NCBI RefSeq assembly: GCF_963676685.1
Contig: NC_092346.1
Location: 72,617,821 to 72,681,820, forward strand
DNA length: 64,000 nt
Direction: 5' to 3'
DNA from: Mytilus edulis
Taxonomy: Eukaryota > Mollusca > Bivalvia > Mytilida > Mytilidae
Part shown: positions 13,976 to 25,189 of the stretch, piece after piece
How positions within the stretch are numbered: the first letter of the stretch is position 1
Layout: every line of letters begins with the position of its first letter
Notes under the pieces: generated by a model
Seen by the model: the letters and a program-made list of their open reading frames with translations, nothing else
Told to the model about the DNA's origin: nothing
Databases searched by the model: none
Translations under genes and position numbers: made by a program

Positions 13976-14313
13976 CTCCGAAACGATGTACACCCTGCTT
14001 ACATGTTTAACTCTACCACATTATGTAAGTATGTGCCTGTCCCTAGACAAGAGCCTGAAATTAAGTAGTTATCGTTTGTTTTTGTGTTACATATTTCCGT
14101 TTATTTTTTTGTATATGAAATACGGCCGTCAGTTTTGTTGTTTGAATTGTATGAGGTTGTCATGTCTGGGCCTTTTATAGGTGACTACACGGTTTGGGCT
14201 ATGCTCATTGTTGAAGGCCGTACAGTGAACTATAGTTGATAATTTCTGTGTCATTTTGGTCTAATGTGGAGTGTTGTCTCATTGGCAATCATACCACATC
14301 TTCGTTTTTTAGC
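13976..14313 (-). repeat. Dispersed mussel-type repeat (family A), right inverted copy
   Basis: Mirror copy of the 113-450 element at the outer edge of the right arm, at the symmetric position and nearly identical. A 64-codon open frame exists here and in the mirror copy, but it is a chance frame within the repeat with no recognisable domain. Confidence 0.75.
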
Positions 14314-14549
14314 AAGCGCTAACACGGTGATTTCATCCCGTCGAACCAAGATCCATCTTCAAACATACGGACATAAAGCAGTTAAAAGGTAGAACGTATA
14401 AAAAAACAAGTAAGGAACAAATGCATATCGAACATGAAGTAAAAGGATCGGTTGAGCACAAACACATATAAATAAGTCATAAAAAGATCATTTTACCTCA
14501 ACCAATTCAGAACTATTACCATATGTAAGACTATTAACAACTAGATTTG

Positions 14550-15160
14550 TAATTGCTAGCAATAACGGAAGGCATCCCTTCCCCCTATTACCAGGTGAGC
14601 GGCAGCCATTTTGACAATTCCAAAGTCAAAGAGAGCATCTACAGATGTCTAGTAACATTTTTGCAAAGTTTCATTAAGTTTGAACATTTTGAATTTTTGA
14701 TATTTTTGCTGTTTCCATGGTTACGGCGGCCATTTTGAAAATTCTAACTTCAAAATCCAACTCTGCCTATGCCAGTTACCATTCCTGTAAAGTTTCATCC
14801 AGTTTGCGGAAAATTCTTATTTTTGAAATTTTTGACCTTTTTGCATTGTTTCCATGGTAACAAGACCTATTTTGGAAATTCCAACTCCAATGTTGCTCAT
14901 CATTACTGTGAAGTTTCATGAAGTTTTGAGCATTTTTAGAATTTTGAAAATTTTGGTGTAGTTTCCATGGCAACATAGTAGTTCCAATGATCGCCAAAAT
15001 CATCCAACACCTGTATATAGTGGGCACCTACATTGTTTTAAAATATGATGATTCTGAGTTGAAGCATATCCAAACAGTTCACCAAAAACCAAAAACTCAT
15101 TTTTTTCACAATTGTGCCGTTTCCATGGTAAAGGCAGCCATATTAAACTATTCCATGCCA
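14550..15160. repeat. Degenerate 110-160 bp tandem repeat
   Basis: The phrase 'tttccatgg' followed by 'taac' and, some bases on, 'ccattttgaaaattc'-like sequence recurs at about 14711, 14849, 14960 and 15119, each time with 'gtaaagtttcatgaagttt'-like sequence between. Copies are strongly diverged. Short open frames on both strands here have no recognisable domains. Confidence 0.6.
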
Positions 15161-15194
15161 TAATTAAAAAGGGGGAAGGATATTAAAAATCAAA

Positions 15195-15383
15195 TAAGTA
15201 ACGAATAGGTAACGAATAGGAAATAGGGAATAGGTAACGAATAGGTAACGAATAGGGAATAGGGAATAGGTAACGAATAGGGAATAGGGAATAGGTAACG
15301 AATAGGGAATAGGGAATAGGTAACGAATAGGCAACGAATAGGGAATAGGGAATAGGTAACGAATAGGGAATAGGGAATAGGTA
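15195..15383. repeat. Minisatellite of 'ggtaacgaata' and 'gggaata' motifs
   Basis: An irregular array alternating 'aggtaacgaat' with one or two 'agggaat' blocks. The first part ('aagtaacgaataggtaacg') is identical to the subrepeat run inside units of the right satellite arm, so this array probably arose from the same 11-bp core. The apparent 80-residue open frames here are periodic artefacts. Confidence 0.85.
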
Positions 15384-15394
15384 ACCAACTTGAC

Positions 15395-15470
15395 GCCCAT
15401 CAAACAGACAAAACAATAGTACACATGTCACAACATAGAAAAACTAAAGAATAAGCAACATGAACCCCAT
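15395..15470. repeat. Fragment of dispersed repeat family B
   Basis: Shares 'aacaatagtacacatg', 'acacaacatagaaaact' and 'agcaacatgaacccc'-like phrases with longer copies at 26205-26450 and 31665-31890. Only the central part is present. Confidence 0.6.
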
Positions 15471-18400
15471 TGCAACTCTTCAACGTCAAGATGATGATCA
15501 AATAAACTTGGTTATTTTGTAGAAACTGAGAAATGTGTAACGAAAGTCTTTTTTGGTTAAACGAGCGGCGTATTTGTGAAAGTAATAAAGTCCTCACTTT
15601 TAGAGATGGGGTATAAACATATTGAGTCAAGACAAGTATACATTGTAATCGAATTCGTGTACACGAAACAGCAGTATATGAAGAAATTATCATACACGAA
15701 GTAAACACTCGTATCAATGCATGCATGATGTTCCTTTTAAAAAAGTTGGCAAGCTAGTTAAGATATAGTTGACTAAGATGATATGAGCATGTATGGAATA
15801 ATGAGATATGTAAAGCATGTCAAACAGTCAATTTTCCACTTAAGAATATGGATGTGAACAAGTACAGGTCGACTGTTTAATCTTCCACTATGCGCAAAAT
15901 CAATTACAAACACAGAACCTATGACTAGATCTAGGCACCATAAAATGTGACACAATTCAAAGGACCAACTACCTGATTTATACTAAAGAAATTAACAAAA
16001 ACAACTACAGCAGACATCAAAACAAATACAACCACGTAATAACAGGTTCGTGGTTTGGAACTGGAAAATGGCGAATATTTCGGAGGTTAAACAGGTTGAA
16101 GGGGTTTATTAACACCAACCCTTCCATTTACCTGGCATTGGCTGACAAGTGAGGTAATAGTATATTATTCAAAATAAAAATAAAAAATTAGAAGGATTGC
16201 TTCATCCGAGTGGTCACATGAATAACTACAAAAACAGACAAAAAAGACATTTGATGTATCTTATATTAATAGTAGCGTACACAAGTTCAAACCACACTTT
16301 TAACGTATAAATAAATACAATTCCTAGACATAAATAATCGATTTGCCATAGAATGATCAATGTTTACAGATATAACCGTCAGAAACATGTTGTTTAGTGC
16401 CACTTGTTTTTTTCATTCCGGACAAGTGGATACATACATACATAAGTATTTTTCCGTGGCTTCATTCTCAATGAAATCTAATTTCTTTTTTACAATAGTT
16501 GTAATAATGAATTATTTTTTACTCTTCAAAACAGTATAATTTTTTTTTGGAAGAAAATCAAGCACGTAAAGTTCTTTAAATATTATTCAAATGACTTTTA
16601 AATATTCTCAGCGTAAAATAAATCACGCATGGAAAGGTTACATTATAACTTTTATTTGACGAACATATTTGCTCTGAACATACAATCTAAACAGTTTCAG
16701 TATATTATTTATGACCAAAGGCTGTATAAATCTTCAAAGTTTCTCCTATCAGTAGAAATAATGTCAAATGTATTGACTACCTTTAAAAAAGATATTTGGT
16801 CTGACAAATTTCTGTCTTTTCAATATATATTCATAATAAATTAATGGGGTTTCTATATCAAGTTTATACATGGTAACATCTTCTGTACAACTCCATCATT
16901 AGGTTTTTTTAAAAGTATTAAGATTTGTATATTGATAACATTTCATGTATACTAGTAATGTACAAAAAAACTGTTTATGGACTGTAATGCAAATTATTTA
17001 ACATACTTTTATTCAGCACATTAAAACCTGCCCCTGCACGAAATACGCCGAATCGCTGTTTTTCGTCTCTAACGGAATGCCATTCCTAGCATAGCTTGAC
17101 ATTTTTTGAGATATTTAATTCATTATTTGCTCACCAAGGCAATACGTTTTTCATCGACCTTCGATTAAGTTATTATTAAATAGTAACACATATGAACATA
17201 AAGTAAATGAATCCTATTTTTTTAATAAGGTTTTGTACATTAATATCTTATTATAGTATAAAAAATATTTATGACATCAAAGTGCATTTATATTATGCCC
17301 TTGAAATAAGATTTAAACTGAAAAGTAATAGAAAAAATCTCATTCTTAAAAGGCCGTCAGACGTCGTCGTCAGATCAATCACGGACTAGAAAAATCAAAC
17401 TCAACCACTGAAAAATCCATTTAAAAAAAAAGTTTTAAAAGTGTAGAGTTCGGATATAGTAACATATCCCGTATACATATTCTAAGCAATTATGAATCTG
17501 ATTATGTATTTTATCAATGTTGTGACTTCTGCAGATTTTGGCCATATTAACAACTCCTAGCTTCCTTTTTTATGCTTGTTCTATTCTATGAAGTTATATA
17601 TCTTTCACTCAACTGAAAATGATATACTTATTATTGACACTAAATACTGAGCTTATACACAAACACATGCACACAAATAATTATAAAGTAGTCATTTTGA
17701 ATTTAGATAATATCCGACACTTTTGATTTTTCGCTACCTTTATCCGGCAAAATTTCAGATTTGATACATATAAGGCGAAAAACCTTGTAAAGATTTTGTT
17801 TCTGTTTGCTGTTTTAAAGGACGCGAGTATATAGAGACTATATAAACAAACTTGGTACACTTTAAAATTCAATGTTGATCTTATTAACTTTATGCTAATC
17901 TATTTATGCATCTGTTTAACCCTATACTTTACAAATAACTTGAAATAAGAATGGAGGTTCTAAACTTTGAAATAAGAATGGACGTTCTAAGCTTTGAAAC
18001 CGACTTATAATATCTGAATTCGAATGAGCGGGGTTTTCCAGTTATGATCCTTACACAAATTTAATATTTTTTTGTGATGTATAATAATTTTTGTTTATTA
18101 GTTTTTGCTTATGTTTTTTGGTGAAATTATGTCTATAAAGGTATACTATATTGCAATGAGCACGGTCTTCTGTGATCAACTTGTTCTTAAACGCTCAGAT
18201 ATATTTGCTTGAAAAGCTTGAAAATACACAATAAGAATTGAGAAAAAAACATGAACAGCTCAAAGCGATCATCTGACTAACTTGTCTGGCCGACTTAGCG
18301 TGTTGAAGACCTGCATATAGGTTGCCTTGTCCTGTTTTTAGCTCTTTGATCGGGCTGTTGTCTCTTTGACACATTCCCCATTTCCATTGTTAATCTTATT

Positions 18401-20189
18401 AGCGATGGAAATCAGGATGCAAGTTAAAATATACTTTAATTTACATTCAGACCCGTTCTCAGGATTCATCTATAATCGGTGTAGGATGCATAAACACGTC
18501 CGGTAAGAATGGAGGAGTCAGTTCAATGCACCGTGTCGGAAGATTGTCACATCGTCTATTCTTGCAAACGTGGTCAAGGACGAGTGACATATATCAGAAG
18601 TATACTTTTATTTTGATTATAGTATTCTCTTTAAAAGTAGTAAGCTTAAACCAATAAGTTAACGCAGCTGATTTTCAATCAGCATATAGATGTGTTTTTG
18701 TTGTTGTTGTTGTTGTTGTTGTTTTTTATGTTGTAAATTGTAAATCTTACACAATTCGATATCTATTAAATTTTCTGGTTTGTGGTTTTCTTAAACATAC
18801 ACACATACTAAATGGGGATGCTTAATTTAGGAAAACCTTAGAAAACTGTCTCATTCTTGGATATTTATTTTTATAGCGAAATCTCACTACTATCCTCTCA
18901 TTGCACTGGCTAAGAGTCATTGGAATGTTTACCCATTACATTCTGAGTATCAAAAATTACGTTTACAAATGAAATGCATCCGTTGAATTATTTGGAAATC
19001 ATTAAGAACCTTATGTTCTATAGTGCCCGCAGGCAAAAGTTGACATTCGATGGATTCAGCTTCTCTTTTTATGTCACTTCAGATATAATAGCCCCACGCG
19101 TTAAAAGTATTTGTTCATCCTTGGTGTTCACAGTTTTGGATTCGGACATAAAGAAGGAAAACAACCGAAAGCGCACCGAACACACCAAATTTAAACACTG
19201 TTATTTTCTTTACTAAAAGTCCCATACGGGGCATTTAATTTAAAAGCTTTGGGCCTGAAGAAGGTATATCCAAAAGCGTTCAAGACGCACCAAATTTAAA
19301 CACAATTGTATGTGCTGTAAACATATTCTGGAACCAATGGTCGATTGTACAAATTTGAATCAAGGCAAAATCTGGTGCAATGCATGAAATATGAAAATTG
19401 AAAACGTAAAATATTTTTACACGTTTGTCAACGCTGTATGCGCTCGCAAAATTCAACTTACTTACAACTACGTTCTACAGGTCAGCTTGCAATGAATTGT
19501 TAAAGCAACGCTAGCTGTCGAATTTATGTTTACCATTTTGAATCAAATTCTCATCTTTGATTTATAACATACATAAATGTATATCCAAATTACAAAAAAA
19601 ATCTACAATAAACAATTAACAATACATGGGCTCGATAATATATATCAGCAATTCGTGATTATTTTAGTCTAGTTGCCAACTTATTAAATCTTCGAAGATT
19701 GTTGACGGTCACTATCCGATATAACCATAAACATAGCTATCTTAAATAGATAGCGACCTCGTGCAATTGGACTTTTATATGTCTGTTTGAATTCATGTTA
19801 TTGGTTCAAAATTTATAAATTAATCAACCTGTATAAAAAAAGATGTGCTGTGTATCAAATCAGTCAACGAAATATTTTTTTCACTTTCAATGTTGACATT
19901 TGTTTTTTTAATGAATGAACACAACTTATACATGCATAACCAATATCTAGCTAATGATTTACATTGCGGATTCAATGAGGTCGAATTATTCATTTGAAAG
20001 AATAAATCACCAGCGATGTATTTTAGCTTGTTATGAAAATTTTTAACTAGCTATTAAAAGCGAAATACTATTTTATTTTTCCGTTTCATAAATGATTGAA
20101 AAAAAAGAAAAAAACCTTTTACTATATATCTTAGATAAAGCCCTTTAATTTTGCATCAAATAAAGCCTTATCAGTAAAATCCATTATAA
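15471..20189. other. AT-rich intergenic region, no gene seen
   Basis: All open frames are short, AT-driven and lack recognisable domains or paired splice sites. Minor items only: a short TTG repeat near 18698-18722, a 'cataca' run near 16430, and a partial family C repeat at 18285-18395. Around 19140-19310, 'caccaaatttaaacac' occurs twice about 105 bp apart and looks like a decayed repeat. Confidence 0.6.
18285..18395 (+). repeat. Partial dispersed repeat family C
   Basis: Contains 'ttgaagacctg' and 'gttgtctctttgacacattc' followed by 'cccatttccatt', matching the 3' part of the repeat at 48207-48468. Confidence 0.55.
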
Positions 20190-20340
20190 AACAGAGATGC
20201 GGTATAATAACCAATGAGAAAAACTATCTGGACAACTGGATGTGAATATTTTATACAGATCACCACACGGCCATCAGCAATGAACCAAACTCATTACGTA
20301 TAGCATTAATTATAAGACTGCAAAGGGACCCTGTTTGACA
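20190..20340 (+). repeat. Decayed family A repeat
   Basis: Recognisable as 'gatgcggtataataaccaatgag', then 'cacggccatcagcaatga' (compare the intact 'gatgtggtatgattgccaat' and 'cggccttcaacaatga' in family A). Strongly diverged, so an older copy. Confidence 0.5.
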
Positions 20341-20834
20341 TACCGGGTATTGTGAACCAATTTTAAAGAGAGAAAAAAAAAACCGTTAAAACAACCATCG
20401 AAAAAAAAGATGGGATACCTGTTATGTATAAATACATTCATTTCATAATAAATAATCTTTATTCACATATCAATAAAACAAATTTGGTAACAAGCAAACA
20501 CAATTTCGGTTTACAAGTCATTGCATATATATATCACGTACTCATCATAAATATAAAAATTGTAACAAACTTATTCTACACAACGCTTTTTATGATAGTC
20601 AAGAGTTTTAGTTATCTTTCAAATGTATAGTTCAATCTGTAGATATTCTTAACATAACGACTTTTAAGACCAGTAAAACTCGATATCAAGGGAAATATGC
20701 ATGTCGTAAACACTATAATCAAAACTTAATAGGTCAATACTTTTGTAACCTCTAAAATGACGATCTTTACATTATATTTAATTTTAATATGTTGATTCCC
20801 TCTGTCAATATTTATTAGAAGCAAGCGTAAAAGT
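20341..20834. other. 3' flank of the claudin-like gene
   Basis: AT-rich sequence downstream of the claudin stop codon (the gene runs on the minus strand). It probably includes the 3' UTR. No other gene is evident. Confidence 0.5.
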
Positions 20835-21034
20835 TTATGCAGATGGTTTCGTTCCTCCTCCTCCGCCGCCGCCTTTACCTTCTACAATCATCAAAATACC
20901 ACCAATAATTTCTAGCACAAGGGCGATGATCGAAAGAGCAAATGAATAACCAAACTTATAGTCCGTAGTGTTATTTTCCGGCCAATCGTTCACTTCGGCA
21001 GCAAAAACTATAACGCCGATCAGATAAAATACCC
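20835..21034 (-). CDS. Claudin-like coding exon 3 and stop
   Basis: Acceptor CATTTCAG^GGGTA. Encodes the end of segment 3, the second loop, segment 4 (beginning near GYSFALSIIALVLEI) and a GKGGGGGGG tail, with the TAA stop at 20837-20835. Confidence 0.9.
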
Positions 21035-22943
21035 CTGAAATGAAAAGTAATGGTTAATTAAGAAATTATTTATCTGAAGATTCATTTAAAGTTCATAACA
21101 TTTATAGATAAACCCGTTTTATTTTTGATAGTATTGATAACAAGTACTCTACGTTTTTTACTTTCGATGTTTATTGAATGACAACAGAGATCGATGTGTA
21201 TTGAATGACAAAAGAGATTATCAAACTTTCCTGCAAAACAATATTTCTGAATTGTCCAAATAAAACTTTCACACGACGTGAAAAAAAAATGTTCACATAT
21301 ATACAGGAATTTTCCCAGCGAGGCTGACAATTGCATATTACCCTGATGATAACCTTGAACTTTCCTACACCTGACGGTCAGTATTTGATCGAAAATTAGT
21401 GCCCACCTTACTGAATTTTAATCAATTTTCTTAAATTCTACTTAAGGTTTATTCGATTTAATTAAACTCTCAATACATCAAAGTTGATAGAAAAATATTA
21501 ACTCGTGAGGAATTGTTTCCCACGACGGGAAGTAATAGGTTGCCCATCTTCAATAGAAAGCCAAAATATTTTGAAGTATTAAACTCAATGAACGTCATAA
21601 TATCGTTTTTCTAGTATAAAGTTGTTACATTTTGTCATGCCGGGGTCTTTTACTTCTTTTTTTGTTGTTGTTGCTTTCAAACGGTTTGTAGGTGAAGAAT
21701 ATTTCACCAATATGTTAATATGACTGTGGCAGGCTTCAAGATTTTGAGCGTTGAGTATTGGTTTCGATGTCGTCGGCAACTTGTGATATAGTAAGTAACA
21801 GCCATTCGATATCTTCGCTCACAACGTTAAACAAAAATTAATTAAGTCTCAACAGCATAAAAGTATTAACATTACACATATTGAAAGATCAATACAATTT
21901 ACCTGTAGCGATGCAGATAATAGCAACTGCAATGGCAACTTCTCCATTTTTCTGACATTTGCTAACAAATATGTACAGTACAACTAGGAAAAAGGAAACT
22001 AAAATGCCGAAAAATCCAAAGGTCACAAATGCCTGAACTACACCATACCATTCTGAAACAGATTAAACATAATCAGTATGAATATTTATAATATTTTTCT
22101 TCTAGTTGCAGACTTAAATAGTACATATGCATATGCTGTGGTTATCTAATGGAATAATATATAACTTTTTTTTTTCATTTGGTGCTCTGTTCCAAAAAAA
22201 TGTAAAAGATTTTGGTCTAACTAGACAGCCTTTAGTTCTAAAGTATAGAGTATAAGGCAGCAACCATTTGATTTTCTGGGGGGGGGGGGGGGGGGGGGGG
22301 CTATGTTTTTTTTTGGAAAAAAAAGTTTGTTTCCAGTTTTTGGAGAAAAAAATAATTTGTTTTTGATTCTGAGAAAAAAAAATTGTTTGTTTCACCCTCA
22401 GCTGCCACTATATGTAATGCTAAAATTGAAAGAAAAAAATTGTTTTCTACTTGTCGCGAAAAAATAGATTGTTTCCCCCCCCCCCCCCCCCCCCCCAGAA
22501 AATTAAATGGTTGCTGCCTAATCGTTTATTTCACTTTTTAGTAATTAATGAAATTCGTAAAACTAAGATATTCATTCTTTGATTCTAAATTTACCAGCAT
22601 TACAATTAAGCTATGGAACAACAATTTGCTAATTATAAAGATTACTGCATTTCAATATTAAACAATTAAACAATTTTCCCATTATCAAGATGTTTCCAAT
22701 TCTAAAAAAAACGAGACGATCCACTAACTCACCGTTCGCCCAGCCGTCTAAAGTTACACACCCAGTCGGAATATCTGCTTCTCCACATCTTCTCCATAAA
22801 CCATAATGAGTATTTCCTACATCCTCATAAACCCAATCAGTTGTCGTATAGGAAATGCATGTAAATAATGTAGCTATTAACAATAAAATAAAAGCTACTT
22901 TGCACAAAATAGATGCACCCTTAAAATCATCCACCACTCCCAT
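20835..22943 (-). CDS. Claudin/PMP22-family four-transmembrane protein
   Basis: Join of exons 22943-22733, 22052-21903 and 21034-20835 on the minus strand (211+150+200 nt), giving 186 aa with intact phase and GT-AG boundaries. Features seen: transmembrane segment 1 at ~15-33; a first extracellular loop with W37, G48-L49-W50, C53 and C62, the claudin/PMP22 W-GLW-C-C signature; segment 2 at ~74-100; a charged turn; segment 3 at ~109-132; a second loop with two potential N-glycosylation sites (N141-N142-T-T); segment 4 at ~149-171; and a short tail with seven glycines ending TKPSA. Family members form paracellular barriers (tight or septate junctions) or act as membrane-associated tetraspans; which applies here is unknown. 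The start ATG at 22943 is the first in frame and precedes segment 1 by 14 residues. Exact subfamily is not assignable without a search. Confidence 0.9.
21903..22052 (-). CDS. Claudin-like coding exon 2
   Basis: Acceptor CTGTTTCAG^AATGG and donor CTACAG^GTAAAT. Begins EWYGVVQAFVTFGFFG, so it holds transmembrane segment 2 and most of segment 3. Exon length is 150 nt, preserving phase 1. Confidence 0.9.
22256..22518. mobile_element. Harbinger-like MITE with poly-G/poly-C arms (copy 1)
   Basis: Termini GGCAGCAACCATTTGATTTT and its reverse complement, flanked by TAA at 22253-22255 and 22519-22521. Just inside the left terminus is a run of 23 G (22278-22300), and inside the right a run of 22 C (22475-22496). 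TWA target duplication and GG-start termini fit PIF/Harbinger MITEs. The element lies in intron 1 of the claudin-like gene. Open frames in it are homopolymer artefacts. Confidence 0.8.
22733..22943 (-). CDS. Claudin-like coding exon 1
   Basis: Encodes residues 1-70 plus one base, ending in a GGCGAACG^GTGAGT donor. Contains transmembrane segment 1 and the W-GLW-C-C loop. Confidence 0.9.
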
Positions 22944-23510
22944 TTTTTATTTATGACCGAGTTGCTACCGAACTGTAGGTTATAGATTGACACTGTTGAT
23001 AGCATCATTTTAGTTTTATAAATGTTTGTCGTCAAAACAAATACTTCCACAGCAAAAAACTTTATTATCAATATACGTTGTTAACCAATTCATATCAAAG
23101 ACGGGTGGAATCCATCCTTGCTTAACAACATACCATAACTGCGTCTGCGTAGTGGATGTCACAACGTTATCTGATTTGCATGAATTGTGTCGGTAATAGA
23201 GAAAATTTCAAGATTATAGATTTTTAAATTTTATTAACTATATATATGTTTATATTCATATTTTTGATTCAATAGTAAACGCCTTCTTAAATTGATAAAG
23301 GTTTAAAACTTTTGATAAAACATTGATAAACTTTTATGACTACGTACATTTGCACTGAAATTAACAGCAAATTAATACAAAAATTACTAAGGAATGCTTA
23401 TTTACACGATATTAATACAATTTTGTGCTCCTATTGTTAGTCCCTTTAACGATATTAAAAGGCAAAGAAGTAACTGAATCTATGAGTGCATTTCTTTCTA
23501 ACCAAAGTTT
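22944..23510. promoter_or_regulatory. Upstream region of the claudin-like gene
   Basis: No distinct promoter element can be assigned with confidence. It is AT-rich and presumably holds the 5' UTR and promoter on the minus strand. A non-coding 5' exon cannot be excluded. Confidence 0.35.
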
Positions 23511-23587
23511 TATAAACGTTGTGTGCCGTTTGTTCTAGTTTGTTAAACGTTAGTTACATTTATTGGAGTACTTCTACTTCTACTTTA

Positions 23588-23690
23588 GACAACATAAAAC
23601 CAGGAACAACAATCATCAACGACTGGAAGTCCTATGATTGTCTATGTTCAGAGGGATTTGAACATTTAAAAGTCAACCATTCTGTAAATT
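23588..23690 (+). pseudogene. ISXO2-like (IS1595-type) transposase fragment
   Basis: Translates to a peptide with PGTTIINDWKSYDCL, then SEGFEHL and VNHSVN. This matches the conserved block around the second catalytic Asp of the ISXO2-like DDE transposase family (typically PGTTI.SD.W.AY..L...G..H..VNHS.NF). Only about 35 residues align; no N-terminal domain or C-terminal remainder is evident nearby. Animal genomes often carry genes with this domain (Merlin-type and related elements). Treated as a broken transposon remnant. Confidence 0.6.
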
Positions 23691-23779
23691 CCAAAAAGGA
23701 TAAGGACATCCTAAATGTTAAAATTTTGTTGAAAGTGAAGCTGTATTGTACTGTCTCTCGGATACCAACTGCTTAATTC

Positions 23780-25185
23780 TGGTTAGCAACGTTCTTATGT
23801 GGAAATAATTCAAAAGATTATAAATATGCATAGTGCTGAATGACCAATTATGAATATATGGAAATATGCTCTGCTTCTTCTTTATCTATACAATTGTTAA
23901 ATAATAATTGTTTTTCTGAAGCATGCAATGCTTGGTAATGCAGATAATGTATTTTCTTTTTAAAATATTTGATTTTGAATGACATATTTTATTACATTAA
24001 ATTTAAAATGTTTGATGAGTTAATATTTTTCAATAAAAAATGCATTCAGACCATGAATAAAAACGTCGATTGAGTGATATTAAAATATTCTCGTCATACC
24101 TTTCTTATAATTATCATTAACAACAAAAAAATCAAAACATGAATTATTCCACCACGTTGCCCCTGGTTAATTCTATTAACCTTCAATAGTCGTTAAAACT
24201 TGAGGAATAAAAAGTAATTTCACTTTGAAAGTGACTTTAGTGAGGTTCACTATGCATGACAAATGTTGATGGATCGAAAGTTGGCATTATCAAGCACATA
24301 GTTAAAATGTTATATGTCAAAGGAATATGAAATGATATAGCAGGCAATAATTGCCCAAATATGTCTAAATATTATGTTTGACCTCATATTAACAGATTTT
24401 TTTTTTTTCAAATTTAGATTTTGTATTACTAAATCCTATTAATATGCCACAATAACCCATGGCGAACCAAGAAACAGTTTTTCATTTGTCGGATATTTTT
24501 TTTTTATCTACGACCAGTTCAGCATTCCTCAATTGCATTAGTTTACACCCCAAATCAGGTTATACGTACTTATTTACACTCTAAAGTTGGAAAGGGAATC
24601 TCTCTTGCAATAACTAGTGTTGATAACGAGTAAGCGAAATCACCATACTGCTATGACAAAGTCTTCTGCCACGAGTAAAAATTTTTACTCCGACAGGCAC
24701 ACTTTCAAAATAAAACTCCATACTGTGACTGGCAGTTGATAAGGAATCAAATTCTAAGAATCAGTAAACAAGATCAAGCTATTATCCAGTCAGTTCATTT
24801 TCACTGTTGTATGCGAGTATGTTCATTGTCGAATAAAGGATCATGGGAAAACTTTATTTGTTTACGTTTTGAAAATACCAAAATAATTGATTTGAAACAA
24901 AATTTTAACATATTTTTATTATGATGTGTCTTTTTAATGTAAAATAACAGTATTTATGTTCAAATATGTGTTATAAAAGCAACATAATATAGAATACAAA
25001 TTATTAAAAGCGATCCATTTTCACTATAGATGCGATACATTATCACTGTATGGCATTCATTTCTGATGTAGAATTTTCGAAGATGCGATGAATTTTCATT
25101 GTAGATTAATGTGATAATTAGACTTGTAACAAATGAAAAACTTATTTGATTACTTTAATATTTATTTATTTTTATAACTTGTATC
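23780..25185. other. AT-rich intergenic region, no gene seen
   Basis: No open frame with recognisable domains or plausible splice context was found in this stretch. Confidence 0.55.
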
Positions 25186-25189
25186 TGTC

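Larger units (their letters stand above)
1..14424. repeat. Giant inverted satellite array (foldback-like structure)
   Basis: The two ends are reverse complements: base 2 pairs with 14424, and coordinates continue to sum to 14426 inward to about base 900 with very few differences. For instance, positions 246-440 and 13986-14180 differ at one base in the part that alters their translation. Both arms are filled with a tandem 165-180 bp unit, in plus orientation up to 5580 and inverted from 5601. By its recurring 'cagcgctcgg' landmark I count about 28 units on the left and 48 on the right, so the arms have unequal length. No credible protein is encoded. Foldback transposons have this architecture; an inverted segmental duplication of a satellite is the alternative. 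The left boundary coincides with the window edge, so the outer limit there is unknown. Confidence 0.9.

Noticed and set aside
1..14424. CRISPR-like array
   Set aside because: Repeats are directly abutting satellite units with no unique spacers, in a eukaryotic context; no cas-like genes.
1..14424. Simple fold-back sequencing artefact (missed adapter palindrome)
   Set aside because: The arms differ in unit number, in variant content and in the one-sided MITE, which a read-level palindrome would not produce. It cannot be excluded fully without reads.
15164..15431. Overlapping 82-86 codon frames rich in PIRYLF/PYSL
   Set aside because: Direct translation of the 11/7-bp minisatellite; periodic artefact.
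16629..20630. Several 60-80 codon frames in 15.5-20.7 kb
   Set aside because: AT-rich, lysine/phenylalanine/tyrosine-heavy, no domains, no splice-consistent neighbours.
22114..22395. 93-codon frame with a proline run
   Set aside because: The proline run is the poly-G tract of the MITE read on the other strand.
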